From NCBI GenBank assembly GCA_947626635.1, contig CANQSY010000004.1, forward strand, positions 1 to 55,376: a stretch of 55,376 nucleotides of DNA, in the 5' to 3' direction. Made by a program: the position numbers and the translations under genes. Of this stretch, positions 1 to 9,291 are shown piece by piece. The stretch is from an uncultured Akkermansia sp. Its GTDB lineage: Bacteria > Verrucomicrobiota > Verrucomicrobiia > Verrucomicrobiales > Akkermansiaceae. Numbering within the stretch: position 1 is the first letter of the stretch; every line of letters starts with the position of its first letter. The notes under the pieces are model-generated. The model saw only the letters and a program-made list of their open reading frames with translations, did no database searches and was not told the origin of the DNA.

Positions 1-12
1 ATTGCGGAACAC

Positions 13-72
13 TTCGGTACACTAATTATGTCCGAACGCTTTTCTTTTTTTCGGTACACTATTTTTGTCCGA
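13..72. repeat. Two direct repeats with hairpin potential beyond murJ
   Basis: A 23-bp unit beginning TTCGGTACACTA and ending TGTCCGA occurs at 13–35 and again at 50–72, differing at only a few positions, with a T-rich 14-bp spacer. Each unit is a weak inverted repeat (TCGG/ACA against TGT/CCGA with one bulge). They lie directly beyond the murJ stop codon at 73. On the murJ strand they could act as tandem stem-loops or be the edge of a longer array cut by the window boundary; the role is not known. Confidence 0.55.
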
Positions 73-1920
73 TCACGGACAACGACCCCACACGCGAGCG
101 AGAAAAGAGGTAAGCTCCGGCACGCGGAAGACGAGGGACGCCATAAGGTAAACGGCGCCGGCCACCAGCGTCGCTATGGCCATTGTGCTGAGACGAGTGA
201 GCAGCGCCGAATGGACGAGGTCCTGTAGGTAGCAGCGTTCAACCAGCCAGCAGAAGCAGGCTAGCACCACCCCCGCGGCTGTGATACGCAGCACGCCCGG
301 GATAAGCACTCCGCAGGCCATATTGCCGAGCAAATGTCTCAGGTAGAAGAAAAGAAAGAGGAAATTGAGCGTTGTGATGCAGGAAGTGGTCAACGCCAGC
401 CACGAGACATCCAACGAGAGAACAAAGACGAAGATGTAATTCAGACTGACAGAGACCCCGGCCGCGCACAAGGCAATCCACGCCGGCGCCCATGGCTTCT
501 CCAGCGCCATGAAGACCGGCTGCAGCACCTTCATGCCCGCATATCCCAACAATCCGATTGAATAGGCGGCCAGCACCTGACCGCACACCACCGATGCGCG
601 CGCGGTGAACCGTCCGTGTTGGTAAAGCAAGCTGACGATTTGCTCGCCCCAGAATCCCAGCAAAACCATCGAAGGCACGGCAAAAAAAGCGACAAAGCGC
701 ATGGCCTCTGCCAGCCGAGTCGGTATATCCGTGTTGGCGGAGGTGATGGACATCCGCGATATTGTGGGAAGAACAACCATACCGACTGCGACACCGAAGA
801 GAGCTACGGGGAGTTGCCAGAGATGGAAGGCGCAATTGAGGGAGGTAACGGCGCCCTCGGGGAGGTGCAAGGCGAATGAGGTATTGATGAAGACGGTAAG
901 CTGAGTGATGCCGGCTGCGATCGCCCCGGGAATCATGAGCAGCCAGACGGAGCGGACACGGGGGTCCGCAAGCAATAGGCGATAATGATCCCGGACAAAA
1001 CCCAGGTCCCAACGGAAGCGATAGCCATTTTTGCGTAAACGCGGAAGTTGGATCAGAATCTGCGCCACCCCGCCGCAGACAACTCCCACTGCAAAACCAT
1101 ACAACGCCCGCGGGCCATACGCGGGATCAACCAACCAACCCACCGCCAGCCCTACCGCAATCGTCGTCAGGTTAAAGGCAGCACTCGCCATATTCGGCAA
1201 CCCAAATATGCCGAACACATTCAACGCCCCCATGCTGAGGGCCGAGAGCGAGGCTAACAGAATGTACGGCCACATGATCCGACACAAATCAACCGCCATA
1301 TCGAGGTAGGACCGCGGCGCCACCAACAAAGCCCCGGCAGGTCGTCCTGCTCCTTGTGTTGCGAGCACCACTTCCTCACCCTCCCGGATGCGGTCGAGGA
1401 ACTTGGCATTCATACGACTCTCGTGCGACAGGCCATCGAGCGGAGCCGACGCTACAAAGTGCGCGACCGGCAGTCCATCCGCATCTGTGCCCATGCCGGT
1501 ATAGACCGCCCGAACGCAAACCTGCGGGGACGTCGATAGATGACGCTGCTCCAGCTGCACTCCGACATTTTTCGGATAAAGCACCTGCATACAGGCACCC
1601 GCCATCAGAACCCCAACGGCTACGATGCATACCATCAGCGATATCAACTGTGAGGATACCCGATGGGCCAGCGTCCACGCCGCCTCCCGACCCTCCGTCT
1701 GCTCCACCTTGCTCATCACGCTCGTAAAGCTCTGCGAAAGGGCACCCTCCGCAAACATGTCGCGCAGCATATTGGGTATACGAAATGCCGTGTAGAACGC
1801 ATCCAGCGCCCCGGTTGCTCCGAAGAGCGTGGTATAGGTCACCTCACGCAAGAGTCCGGTAAACCTGCAGCAGAAGATGGCTGCTGTTGCAATAAGGCTC
1901 TTGCGGTGCAGGGATGACAT
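73..1920 (-). CDS. murJ: Lipid II flippase MurJ (MviN family) with enlarged periplasmic loop
   Basis: Polytopic membrane protein of 615 residues, expected to flip lipid II across the inner membrane for peptidoglycan synthesis. The N-terminus carries MurJ hallmarks: Arg19 and Arg25 in the first helix region, LDAF near 39–42, and the PNMLRDMFAEGALSQSF block around 49–65, matching the conserved central-cavity segment of E. coli MurJ. It is about 100 residues longer than E. coli MurJ, mainly because of about 80 extra residues at roughly 118–200, between predicted TM3 and TM4. The Asp after the second Arg in E. coli is Glu here. It lies 16 bp after a TPR protein gene and is the last gene of the hom–lysC–TPR–TPR–murJ run. 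Family assignment is firm; the role of the insert is unknown. Confidence 0.95.
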   Translation of the reverse strand: MSSLHRKSLIATAAIFCCRFTGLLREVTYTTLFGATGALDAFYTAFRIPNMLRDMFAEGALSQSFTSVMSKVEQTEGREAAWTLAHRVSSQLISLMVCIVAVGVLMAGACMQVLYPKNVGVQLEQRHLSTSPQVCVRAVYTGMGTDADGLPVAHFVASAPLDGLSHESRMNAKFLDRIREGEEVVLATQGAGRPAGALLVAPRSYLDMAVDLCRIMWPYILLASLSALSMGALNVFGIFGLPNMASAAFNLTTIAVGLAVGWLVDPAYGPRALYGFAVGVVCGGVAQILIQLPRLRKNGYRFRWDLGFVRDHYRLLLADPRVRSVWLLMIPGAIAAGITQLTVFINTSFALHLPEGAVTSLNCAFHLWQLPVALFGVAVGMVVLPTISRMSITSANTDIPTRLAEAMRFVAFFAVPSMVLLGFWGEQIVSLLYQHGRFTARASVVCGQVLAAYSIGLLGYAGMKVLQPVFMALEKPWAPAWIALCAAGVSVSLNYIFVFVLSLDVSWLALTTSCITTLNFLFLFFYLRHLLGNMACGVLIPGVLRITAAGVVLACFCWLVERCYLQDLVHSALLTRLSTMAIATLVAGAVYLMASLVFRVPELTSFLARVWGRCP

Positions 1921-1936
1921 AACCGGCAGGGAAAAA

Positions 1937-3574
1937 TCAACGCCGTTTCTCCGGCAGGTCCTCGTGGATCTTGCGGATGATCACGCGCGCCAGATCACGA
2001 TCCCCGGTGAGCAGACAAGTACGCGCATACTCGCGTACGGCTGTTGCATAAAGACTCTTGTCCGTCGTGTCCAACTTCTGGCGCAGAGCCGGCTCCATTC
2101 CTTCAATGACGCGCACAATATCACGCAGTCTCCGCATGGCAGCCATGTCATCCCCCTTCTTTCGCTGCAGCAGCGCCAGTTTAAGGCTCGCTCGCAACGC
2201 CTTGCCGTCCGATAAATCCGGGTAGGCGTCCTGCGCCGCGCGCATGGCCTCCACCCCCCACTTCACAGCTTGCTCCTTGGCGTTGCTTTCGGCGTTAATG
2301 TCGGCTATTTCCCCGGCGATGCGTGCCCGCTCAATCTTGTCCTCCCGTGTCGTGCGCGGCTGCGCCTGCATCACGCTCCACAAGCGGGAAAGCATTTTCT
2401 CCCGCTCAGAGCCCGTCGTATTCGCCGACAGGAAGGTGAGGGCGGACATAAGGGCCTCCGGAGAGGACTCGTGCTCGGCCAGGAAACGGCAATCCTCCAT
2501 AGCTTCGGACTTGGCGCCACGAGACATATTTGCCTTGGCTCGCAGGCGTGCAACGCGCAGCTGCCAGTCCAAACCGGTTTCCCCATAGCCCTCGGCAAAA
2601 GCCGTCGCAAGAGTCAGCGCCTGAGCGCAGCCCGCATAGTCACCGAGACGCAGTCGCAACTCGCCGAGCACAAGGTAGCACTGCGGCAGTTTGTGCTCCT
2701 TGTCGGAATACTCCAGCAGGGCGTCTCTGCACCGCAGTAGCTTCTGCTCGATTTCCTTGAGCGAGCTCTGTGTGAGTGCAGGGTTGTCATTCAGCGCAGT
2801 TGAGACCTCTTCCAGCATGAGACGGGAAGTTGCGAGACACGGTGGCCAACCGGCCTGCTCCAAAATGTTGCGCACAAGCTGGAGGGCATGCTCCTTGACT
2901 GCGCTCACGTCCACACGCAACATCTGGAGATCCGCGGCCTCGGCAGCGAGTTGGGGTGTTGAAAGGCGGGCGAGCAGTGTCGGTTCATCCAATCGACTGA
3001 TGGCCTTGACAGCCTCCTCACTGTTGTGCATACGAACACAAGTTTCCGCCGTGCGACGTATGGAACGCAGCAGGAGTTCCGTCTCGGCCGGTTGGTGCAT
3101 CACGGCGTCCTGCAGTTTGTGATCCAGGCGCAGCTGGAGTTCGTAATCCTCGTGATCCAGGGCCTCCTCCGCCAGTCGCTCCAAATTCTGCGGAGTCACG
3201 ATATCCTCAACCTCCGGCAGGATGCGCACGGCCTCTTCCCACAGACCCTTATCCAGCAAACGCGTCATAAGAATGAAGCGGAAGCGACGTCGTGTCGCCT
3301 CATCCTTGATCCAACCAAGGCGCGCCTGGCTATTTTCCGCGAGACCGAGCAGCTGGGCCTTGTCACCGGAAAGATCGGCAAGCAAGCGAGAGAGGTTGGC
3401 ATTTGCCTCGGAGTTATCAGGATAGTAAATCGTCTCGCCTTCAAAGTAGCGCAGTATCGCCTCGCCTTTGGCGATAACCACCCAGAGGAGAAGGGAGACG
3501 GCTACGATGCCAAGAGCGATCATGGGAACGGTATAATTGCTGTTCCTGCGGTGGGGTCTGTATCGACGGTTCAT
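1937..3574 (-). CDS. Membrane-anchored helical-repeat (TPR-like) protein, function unknown
   Basis: A 545-residue protein with a basic N-terminus (MNRRYRPHRR), one transmembrane helix at about residues 17–37, and a long mostly helical body rich in Leu, Ala, Glu and Arg that reads as degenerate TPR-like repeats. The Met at 3574 was preferred over an in-frame start at 3631 because it gives the usual basic–hydrophobic anchor and avoids overlapping the upstream gene, leaving a 25-bp gap. It sits between another TPR protein and murJ, so a scaffolding role near envelope synthesis is possible, but this is only contextual. No catalytic motif is visible. Confidence 0.75.
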   Translation of the reverse strand: MNRRYRPHRRNSNYTVPMIALGIVAVSLLLWVVIAKGEAILRYFEGETIYYPDNSEANANLSRLLADLSGDKAQLLGLAENSQARLGWIKDEATRRRFRFILMTRLLDKGLWEEAVRILPEVEDIVTPQNLERLAEEALDHEDYELQLRLDHKLQDAVMHQPAETELLLRSIRRTAETCVRMHNSEEAVKAISRLDEPTLLARLSTPQLAAEAADLQMLRVDVSAVKEHALQLVRNILEQAGWPPCLATSRLMLEEVSTALNDNPALTQSSLKEIEQKLLRCRDALLEYSDKEHKLPQCYLVLGELRLRLGDYAGCAQALTLATAFAEGYGETGLDWQLRVARLRAKANMSRGAKSEAMEDCRFLAEHESSPEALMSALTFLSANTTGSEREKMLSRLWSVMQAQPRTTREDKIERARIAGEIADINAESNAKEQAVKWGVEAMRAAQDAYPDLSDGKALRASLKLALLQRKKGDDMAAMRRLRDIVRVIEGMEPALRQKLDTTDKSLYATAVREYARTCLLTGDRDLARVIIRKIHEDLPEKRR

Positions 3575-3599
3575 GAGCGGAAGTTTTTGGGGATAGGGA

Positions 3600-5243
3600 T
3601 CAGCGACGGCGACGGCGCGTCTGCGTCGCACGTCGTGATGACGCGGCGCTTGACTTGGTCGGTTTCGTGCGCTTAGGGGGTTGGGTTACGGTAGGGGGGT
3701 GAGTCTGGACAACCGGCTGTCGGGCAGCGGCAGCATTTTTGCGGCATTTCTCAATCTGCTCCGCAATATCTTCGCGTTGTATCATGTCTTGCTCCGGGAT
3801 GAGAGGCAACTCCTGCTCCCACGTGCGCGCGGCCTCCTCCCACTTTTGTTCCTGCATCAACACCGTGGCGCAGGCCGAGAGCGCCGCCGACCGAGCCATC
3901 GGATCGCCCGTCATGATTCCTGCGGCGCGACTGTAATTCCTCTCCGCCTCCTCCAGTCGCCCCGCCTGTTCATTCGCCTGCCCGAGCAGCATATTCAACC
4001 GCGCAAGGAACGGCTTGTCCTCCGGCATGGATTTCTCGCAGAGCATGACGCTTTCATGAGCTGTCGGCAATGCTTCCTCCGGCCGTCCCAAGGCGAGATA
4101 GCATCGAGCTATACCCTCCAAGGGGTACACGCGCAACCCCTCTTCCCCGGGCGGTATCATTTCAAGTTGCCGTTGAAAGAGCGCCAACGCATATTCGTAG
4201 TCATGCGCCATGTAGAGCGCCCAGCCGCGACCCCCCGCGATTTCCGGTTGGAAAAGGATGCCCGACGGTAAAATATCTCGCGTCTCAGCGCCGACACGCT
4301 CCAGCAGCGCGAGCGCCGCCTGCGAGTGATCAAGATTCAGCGATATCGTTGCCAGGTCACGCAGCGCCAACGCCCGGTACATACGCGACGTCACATCGTC
4401 CCCCTGCAGCTGAGCAATCCCCTCACGAAGACAATCCACAGCCGCTTCTTCCTCACGCAGCGCAAGATGCGCATATCCACGGCAGATAAGCAGGGTCGGG
4501 GCCATCGCGGAGTCGTCGTCCTGTTGCTGCCTGTCCGCAACCTGGCGCAGGTTGGAATCCGCCAGCTCCAGATTGCCCATGCTGCGGTGCAATTTGGCAA
4601 GGAAAACGCGGAGTTCTGCGCCGAGAGTTGAAGATGTCTCGGCAGGCACCTGCGCCAACCACCCCTCCAGCGTGGCGATACGCTCCTGCCGAGAGTTCCC
4701 GCAACCCGCGGCCAGCAGCACCGCCCTCTCCCTCATGATCTGCTCCATACCCCTGCCGTGTTGCTGCAGACGGTAACTCTCCAGCGCCGCATCATAGTAC
4801 TGCTGCGCCTCTTGCCATTTGCCGGCGTGCACCAGCGCGCGCGCCACATCCAGCAGCCGCTGCGTCCATGTTGCGGACGTTGTCGCCTGCGCCGGCAGCA
4901 CGGCGAAAACTTCCTGTTGCGCCTCAGGGAGAAGACCGCGGGCGATGACTTGCCGCACCAGATTCCAAGCTAACTCACGCTCCAGATCGCCGGAATCCTC
5001 CGACGCCCCGGCTGCGGCATTTTTCAGCTCAGCCAACAGTCCTTCCTTGGGGCCTTCCCCCGCCTGCAGGATTCGCACAGCCTCGCTGTCCGCGCTCCGG
5101 TTCGAAACTCGTCTGAGCACAAGCAGCGTCGTGCAGCAAACCAGCAAGAACAATACAAGCCCACCGCACCAAATGAACGGTTCCAGTCTCTTCGCCGGAA
5201 GCGGGTATTTACCGGATAATTTCTCAAGTATTCCTCGTCGCAT
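3600..5243 (-). CDS. Membrane-anchored TPR protein
   Basis: A 547-residue protein: short cytoplasmic N-terminus, one transmembrane helix at about 24–44, then a long TPR array. TPR-type spacing is clear in segments such as LEGIARCYLALGRPEEALP and LNMLLGQANEQAGRLEEAE. The C-terminus is a Pro/Thr/Lys/Arg-rich tail ending in RRRRR. TPR domains mediate protein–protein contacts; the partner is unknown. It starts 33 bp after lysC and is followed 25 bp later by a similarly built protein, so the two may form a pair made by duplication or co-function. Confidence 0.85.
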   Translation of the reverse strand: MRRGILEKLSGKYPLPAKRLEPFIWCGGLVLFLLVCCTTLLVLRRVSNRSADSEAVRILQAGEGPKEGLLAELKNAAAGASEDSGDLERELAWNLVRQVIARGLLPEAQQEVFAVLPAQATTSATWTQRLLDVARALVHAGKWQEAQQYYDAALESYRLQQHGRGMEQIMRERAVLLAAGCGNSRQERIATLEGWLAQVPAETSSTLGAELRVFLAKLHRSMGNLELADSNLRQVADRQQQDDDSAMAPTLLICRGYAHLALREEEAAVDCLREGIAQLQGDDVTSRMYRALALRDLATISLNLDHSQAALALLERVGAETRDILPSGILFQPEIAGGRGWALYMAHDYEYALALFQRQLEMIPPGEEGLRVYPLEGIARCYLALGRPEEALPTAHESVMLCEKSMPEDKPFLARLNMLLGQANEQAGRLEEAERNYSRAAGIMTGDPMARSAALSACATVLMQEQKWEEAARTWEQELPLIPEQDMIQREDIAEQIEKCRKNAAAARQPVVQTHPPTVTQPPKRTKPTKSSAASSRRATQTRRRRR

Positions 5244-5276
5244 GGTACTGCCGGTCCTTTTGTGTTCTCGAAGACG

Positions 5277-6500
5277 TCAGGCTCCCTCAGCCAGGTGGAA
5301 CGCTGCATGCACTACCCTCGCGGCCTGTTCGATGTCGGATGCCTCCACCGTTGTGGAAATACGTATTTCCGACGTCGCTATCATCCCCGTTGCGATCCCC
5401 GCGTCCGCTAACGCGCGAAACACCGTCGCGGCTACACCTGAGTTTGATCGCATCCCCACTCCCACCACGGAAAGCTTCGCCAAACCGGCTTCCGTCTCCA
5501 GTCTTGCTCCTTCACCGAGCTGAGGCAGGACCTTCTTGAGCGCGGCCTGTGCAGCCCCCAACTCGCTCATATTCATCGTGAACGACTGACGAGCCTTGCC
5601 GTCGTGCGCCGTGTTCGCGACGATCATGTCAATGTTGATTTCTGCCTCCGCAAGGGCGGTAAGAATGATGGCGGTATAGGCGACCGGAGCCGTGATACCG
5701 GAGACGGTGACGCGCGCCTGGTTCCTCTCAATGGAGATACCTCGAACGGCCAGCGACTCCATCGCCGAATTTTCTTCTTGCACGATTGTGCCGGGATTGT
5801 TGTTCATAGAATTGCGTACTTCAAAACGGACTCCATATTTCTTAGCCAACTCCACAGAACGCGCCTGCATCACCTTAGAACCGCTCGAGGCCATCTCCAG
5901 CATCTCCTCGTAGCTGAGCAGCGGTATTTTGCGCGCATCTTTCACCACCCGCGGGTCGCAGGTGTACACCCCATCCACATCTGTGTATATCTGGCACAAG
6001 TCCGCCTTCACGGCCGCGGCAAGCGCTATGGCCGACAGGTCGGACCCCCCGCGTCCCAGCGTATGAATCTCCCCCTCCGGCGTCGTTCCCTGAAAACCGG
6101 CGCACACCACGATGTTACCTTCCTTCAAAGCAGCAAGGATGCGCTCCGGGGAGATGGATTCGATTCGTCCGCGGGTGTGGCTCCCGTAAGTGCAGATACC
6201 CGCTTGGGAACCGGTAAAACTCACCGCCTTGCCGCCCATATCGGCAATGGCCATACAGAGGAGCGCAACGGATTGTTGTTCACCGGTGGAAACGAGCATA
6301 TCCAGCTCGCGCTCCGGCGGATCGGCCATGACCTGGTGCGCCAAACCGATCAGCTTATCGGTGATGCCACTCATTGCAGAGACCACAGCCACCACCTCGT
6401 TGCCGGCCTGCTGCGAGTCCATCAACCGCCGCGCCACATTGCGTATGCGGTCTATCGTGCCCACAGAGGATCCGCCGTATTTCTGTACTATCAAGGCCAT
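5277..6500 (-). CDS. lysC: Aspartate kinase (monofunctional, ACT domains)
   Basis: Phosphorylates aspartate to aspartyl-4-phosphate, the entry step for Lys/diaminopimelate, Thr and Met synthesis. The 407-residue product starts with the kinase signature MALIVQKYGGSSVG, contains the GFQGTTPEGE and GRGGSDLSA blocks of the amino-acid-kinase fold, and ends in two ACT-type regulatory repeats (about 265–400). The start at 6500 was chosen because the family begins with this KYGGSS strand; in-frame sequence further upstream lies inside hom. Only one base separates it from the hom stop codon, so the two enzymes are a tightly linked pair, a split version of ThrA-type fusions. Feedback control by Lys and/or Thr is likely but cannot be assigned from sequence alone. 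Confidence 0.97.
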   Translation of the reverse strand: MALIVQKYGGSSVGTIDRIRNVARRLMDSQQAGNEVVAVVSAMSGITDKLIGLAHQVMADPPERELDMLVSTGEQQSVALLCMAIADMGGKAVSFTGSQAGICTYGSHTRGRIESISPERILAALKEGNIVVCAGFQGTTPEGEIHTLGRGGSDLSAIALAAAVKADLCQIYTDVDGVYTCDPRVVKDARKIPLLSYEEMLEMASSGSKVMQARSVELAKKYGVRFEVRNSMNNNPGTIVQEENSAMESLAVRGISIERNQARVTVSGITAPVAYTAIILTALAEAEINIDMIVANTAHDGKARQSFTMNMSELGAAQAALKKVLPQLGEGARLETEAGLAKLSVVGVGMRSNSGVAATVFRALADAGIATGMIATSEIRISTTVEASDIEQAARVVHAAFHLAEGA

Positions 6501-6501
6501 A

Positions 6502-7824
6502 TTAAGTTTCTCGGAAGGCTTCAATGCGGAACACAACCGGCTCCGACACCACACACGGCAATACCTCGATCTCACTCAGCGCACTCTCCAACTGACCCAG
6601 CTTGCAGGCGTGCAGCATGAACACCAAGTGATTCCACGGTTCCCTATCCTGCATACCCTCCCCGTCCTGCGAGGATGTGGCAGATATTCCTATGTCATAC
6701 TTGGCAAAAATTGCAGCGATGGAAGCTATGACGCCGTGCTGATCACGCACACGAAAACGCACGTAATACGGCGTCACTGTCTCGCGCACGGGAAGAACCG
6801 CTGTCTCTTCCGCGTAGGGATGAAAACCTGTGTGGTAGTCCGGCAATCTGCATTCACGCATGGCAAGCACGACGTCTCCCAGCACCGCGCTACTCGTCGG
6901 GTTCTTCCCGGCGCCACGTCCGTAAAAGATCGTCTCACCCACGATATCCCCGCGAACAGCTATGGCATTGAACACTCCGTCCACTTTCGCCATGATGTGA
7001 TCCAGAGGCACAAAGCTCGGTTGAACGCGCAGCTCCAGTGTTCCCTCCCCCTTGTGGCGTTTAATGACGACGAGCAGCTTGATGGTATAACCCAGACGAT
7101 GCGCAAATTCGAAATCAGCCGGCTGAACGTCCTCAATGCCGTTCACCGCTATGGCATCCAAACTCAGCGGGGTGCCATACGCCAGCATGGCAAGGATAAG
7201 GCCCTTGTGCGCCGCATCCCATCCATTGATGTCCAACGTGGGGTCCGCTTCTGCGTAGCCCTTTTCGCCGGCGCGGCGAAGAGCCTCCGCAAAAAGCAAA
7301 TTACCCTTCTCCATGGATGTCAGGATGTAGTTACTCGTCCCATTGATGATTCCCACAATGGAGTCCACCTTGTTGCATATCAGAGAATTTTGCAGCGACT
7401 GCACAATAGGTATCCCGCCACCGCAGGATGCCTCAAAATAGAGCGGTACGCCCTTGCTCTGGGATAGACGGAACAACTCCGCCCCATATTCGGCCAGCAG
7501 CGCTTTGTTCCCCGTCACGACGGGTTTACCGTTCGAAAGCGCAGCGCGTATCAGCTCCAGCGCCTCCTCTCTCCCCCCTATCAGCTCAATGATGATGTCA
7601 ATGCTATCGTCCTCAACCAAATCATGCCAATCCTCCGTTAGCTCTCCCTCCTCAATGGACACCTCCCTCTTCTTCCTTTTGTCCCTGACTGCTACCCTTC
7701 TTATCTCGTACGATATCTGCGCACGTGCCTCCAAGAGGCTGCGATTGCGGAGCAACGCCTCGTACACGCCGGAGCCCACCGTTCCCAACCCGGCCAGGCC
7801 TATCTGTAACTTCTCACCTATCAT
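6502..7824 (-). CDS. hom: Homoserine dehydrogenase with C-terminal ACT domain
   Basis: Reduces aspartate semialdehyde to homoserine, the branch point to Thr and Met. The 440-residue protein has an N-terminal NAD(P)-binding fold (IGLAGLGTVGSGV), the GNKALLAEYG segment, and the catalytic-domain signature around GIINGTSNYIL and GYAEADPTLDINGWDAAHK. An ACT domain follows at about 350–435 (YYVRFRVRDQHGVIASIAA). It is first in the run leading to lysC. A near-consensus promoter (TTGAAA, 17 bp, TATAAT) ends only 10 nt before its ATG, so the transcript probably has almost no leader. Confidence 0.97.
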   Translation of the reverse strand: MIGEKLQIGLAGLGTVGSGVYEALLRNRSLLEARAQISYEIRRVAVRDKRKKREVSIEEGELTEDWHDLVEDDSIDIIIELIGGREEALELIRAALSNGKPVVTGNKALLAEYGAELFRLSQSKGVPLYFEASCGGGIPIVQSLQNSLICNKVDSIVGIINGTSNYILTSMEKGNLLFAEALRRAGEKGYAEADPTLDINGWDAAHKGLILAMLAYGTPLSLDAIAVNGIEDVQPADFEFAHRLGYTIKLLVVIKRHKGEGTLELRVQPSFVPLDHIMAKVDGVFNAIAVRGDIVGETIFYGRGAGKNPTSSAVLGDVVLAMRECRLPDYHTGFHPYAEETAVLPVRETVTPYYVRFRVRDQHGVIASIAAIFAKYDIGISATSSQDGEGMQDREPWNHLVFMLHACKLGQLESALSEIEVLPCVVSEPVVFRIEAFRET

Positions 7825-7834
7825 GGGCGCGGTT

Positions 7835-7863
7835 ATTATACGCCCTTTCCCCGCTCATTTCAA
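7835..7863 (-). promoter_or_regulatory. Promoter of hom–lysC–TPR–TPR–murJ
   Basis: On the minus strand, -35 TTGAAA (7858–7863), 17-bp spacer, -10 TATAAT (7835–7840), then 10 nt to the hom ATG at 7824. The hexamers are near consensus. The expected start point falls within a few bases of the ATG, and no Shine–Dalgarno sequence fits in the leader. Confidence 0.75.
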
Positions 7864-7897
7864 GCCAAACGCCCGGTCGCTATGCAAAAATCTGCTC

Positions 7898-9259
7898 CTA
7901 TCTCTCCTTCTTTCCTTCGGACATATCGCGCAAGTGCTGCATACGTTCGGCGATCCGTAGCTCCAAGCCGTTGCTGGTAGGATGGTAGTACACGCGCCCC
8001 TCAGGGAGGTAGGCCTGCGGCACGTAGTGCTCTTCGCCGAAATCATGCGCGTACTTGTAGGTTGTGTCTTCCGCGCTGACGCCACGTAGTCGCGCCAGCT
8101 TTTTGCGCGTTGGAGTCGCCAAATGGTCCGGCACGGGAAGCGTCTTGCCTTCCTTGACGTCTTGCATGGCGGCTTCGAATGCCATGTAGGCAGAATTACT
8201 CTTCGGCGCCGTAGCTATGTACACCGTGGCATGCGCAAGCGGAATGCGAGCCTCGGGCATCCCCACCATTTCCGCTGCCCGGGCCGCTGCTACGGCGACG
8301 CGCAGTGCGTTGGAATCCGCCAATCCCACATCCTCGCTCGCACAAATAACAAGACGTCGTGCAATGAAGCGGGGGTCCTCCCCTGCATTGAGCATGAAAG
8401 CCAGCCAGTAGAGCGCCGCGTCGGGATCACTACCGCGCATGGATTTAATGTAGGCGGAGATGGTGTCGTAATGACCGTCGCCTGCCCGGTCGTAGCGCAC
8501 GGCTTTCTGCTGGATAGATTCCTCCGCCACCTCGAGAGTAATGTGGATTTTTCCATCCTCAGCCGGCGGAGTCGAGAGGGCCGCTACCTCCAAGGCAGTA
8601 AGACCCTTCCGTGCATCACCATCCGCCTTGAGCGCCATGTGCTCGAGCGCCTCGTCCGTGATATCCAGCGGCATCTTGCCCAATCCCCGTTCGACATCAG
8701 CTGCGGCACGTCTGAGGAGCTTGGAGATTTCCTGCTGCGGGATGGGCTCCAGAGGGAAAATCTGGGAGCGCGAAAGCATGGCTGAATTGATGGCAAAGTA
8801 TGGATTCTCCGTCGTAGCTCCGATAAAGCGTACCGTGCCCCTCTCCAAATGCGGCAGCAGCACATCTTGTTGCGCCTTGTTAAATCGATGCAACTCATCC
8901 ACGAAAAGGATCGTTTTCTGTCCATGAAGCGTCATACGTGCCTTTGCTTCGGCTATCTTGTCGCGTATCTCGCTCACATTCGACTCCACTCCGTTCAGCA
9001 TCACAAAGTAAGCGCTCGTGTGCTTGGCAATCACGTAGGCCAACGTCGTTTTTCCGACACCGGGCGGACCGTAAAAGATCAGTGAGGAGAAGCGGTCTGT
9101 CTCTATGGCGCGACGGAGCAGCTTGCCCGGTCCCAGCAGATGCCGCTGTCCTGCTATCTCATCCGGGGTTTCCGGCCGCATTCGCGCAGCCAGAGGCATG
9201 CTGTCCCCATGGGACATCGCTTCATGATTGCTGCCGTAAGGTGTGAATAAATCGGCCAT
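7898..9259 (-). CDS. rarA: Replication-associated recombination protein A (MgsA/RarA AAA+ ATPase)
   Basis: AAA+ ATPase acting at stalled replication forks, related to clamp loaders and RuvB. The 453-residue product begins MADLFTPYGS and contains the RPETPDEIAGQRHLLG block, Walker A GPPGVGKTT, Walker B ILFVDELHR, sensor-1 region FIGATTENPYFAIN, and the typical C-terminal half with GSDPDAALYWLAFML and the DVGLADSNAL motif. The start at 9259 was chosen from family alignment; the longer open frame upstream overlaps the neighbouring GTPase gene and has shadow-like composition. It follows the GTPase gene by 32 bp, so the two are probably co-transcribed. Confidence 0.96.
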   Translation of the reverse strand: MADLFTPYGSNHEAMSHGDSMPLAARMRPETPDEIAGQRHLLGPGKLLRRAIETDRFSSLIFYGPPGVGKTTLAYVIAKHTSAYFVMLNGVESNVSEIRDKIAEAKARMTLHGQKTILFVDELHRFNKAQQDVLLPHLERGTVRFIGATTENPYFAINSAMLSRSQIFPLEPIPQQEISKLLRRAAADVERGLGKMPLDITDEALEHMALKADGDARKGLTALEVAALSTPPAEDGKIHITLEVAEESIQQKAVRYDRAGDGHYDTISAYIKSMRGSDPDAALYWLAFMLNAGEDPRFIARRLVICASEDVGLADSNALRVAVAAARAAEMVGMPEARIPLAHATVYIATAPKSNSAYMAFEAAMQDVKEGKTLPVPDHLATPTRKKLARLRGVSAEDTTYKYAHDFGEEHYVPQAYLPEGRVYYHPTSNGLELRIAERMQHLRDMSEGKKER

Positions 9260-9291
9260 ATTCGTTGGAAATGGAGGATAAGGGAACGGGG

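Noticed and set aside
13..72. CRISPR repeat pair at the left edge
   Set aside because: Spacing is only 14 bp and T-rich, far shorter than CRISPR spacers, and only two units exist.
5604..6620. Plus-strand frame of 338 codons
   Set aside because: Antisense to lysC; sequence is Arg/His-rich without family signatures.
6190..7467. Plus-strand frame of 425 codons
   Set aside because: Antisense to hom and lysC, which are certain; no domain is visible.
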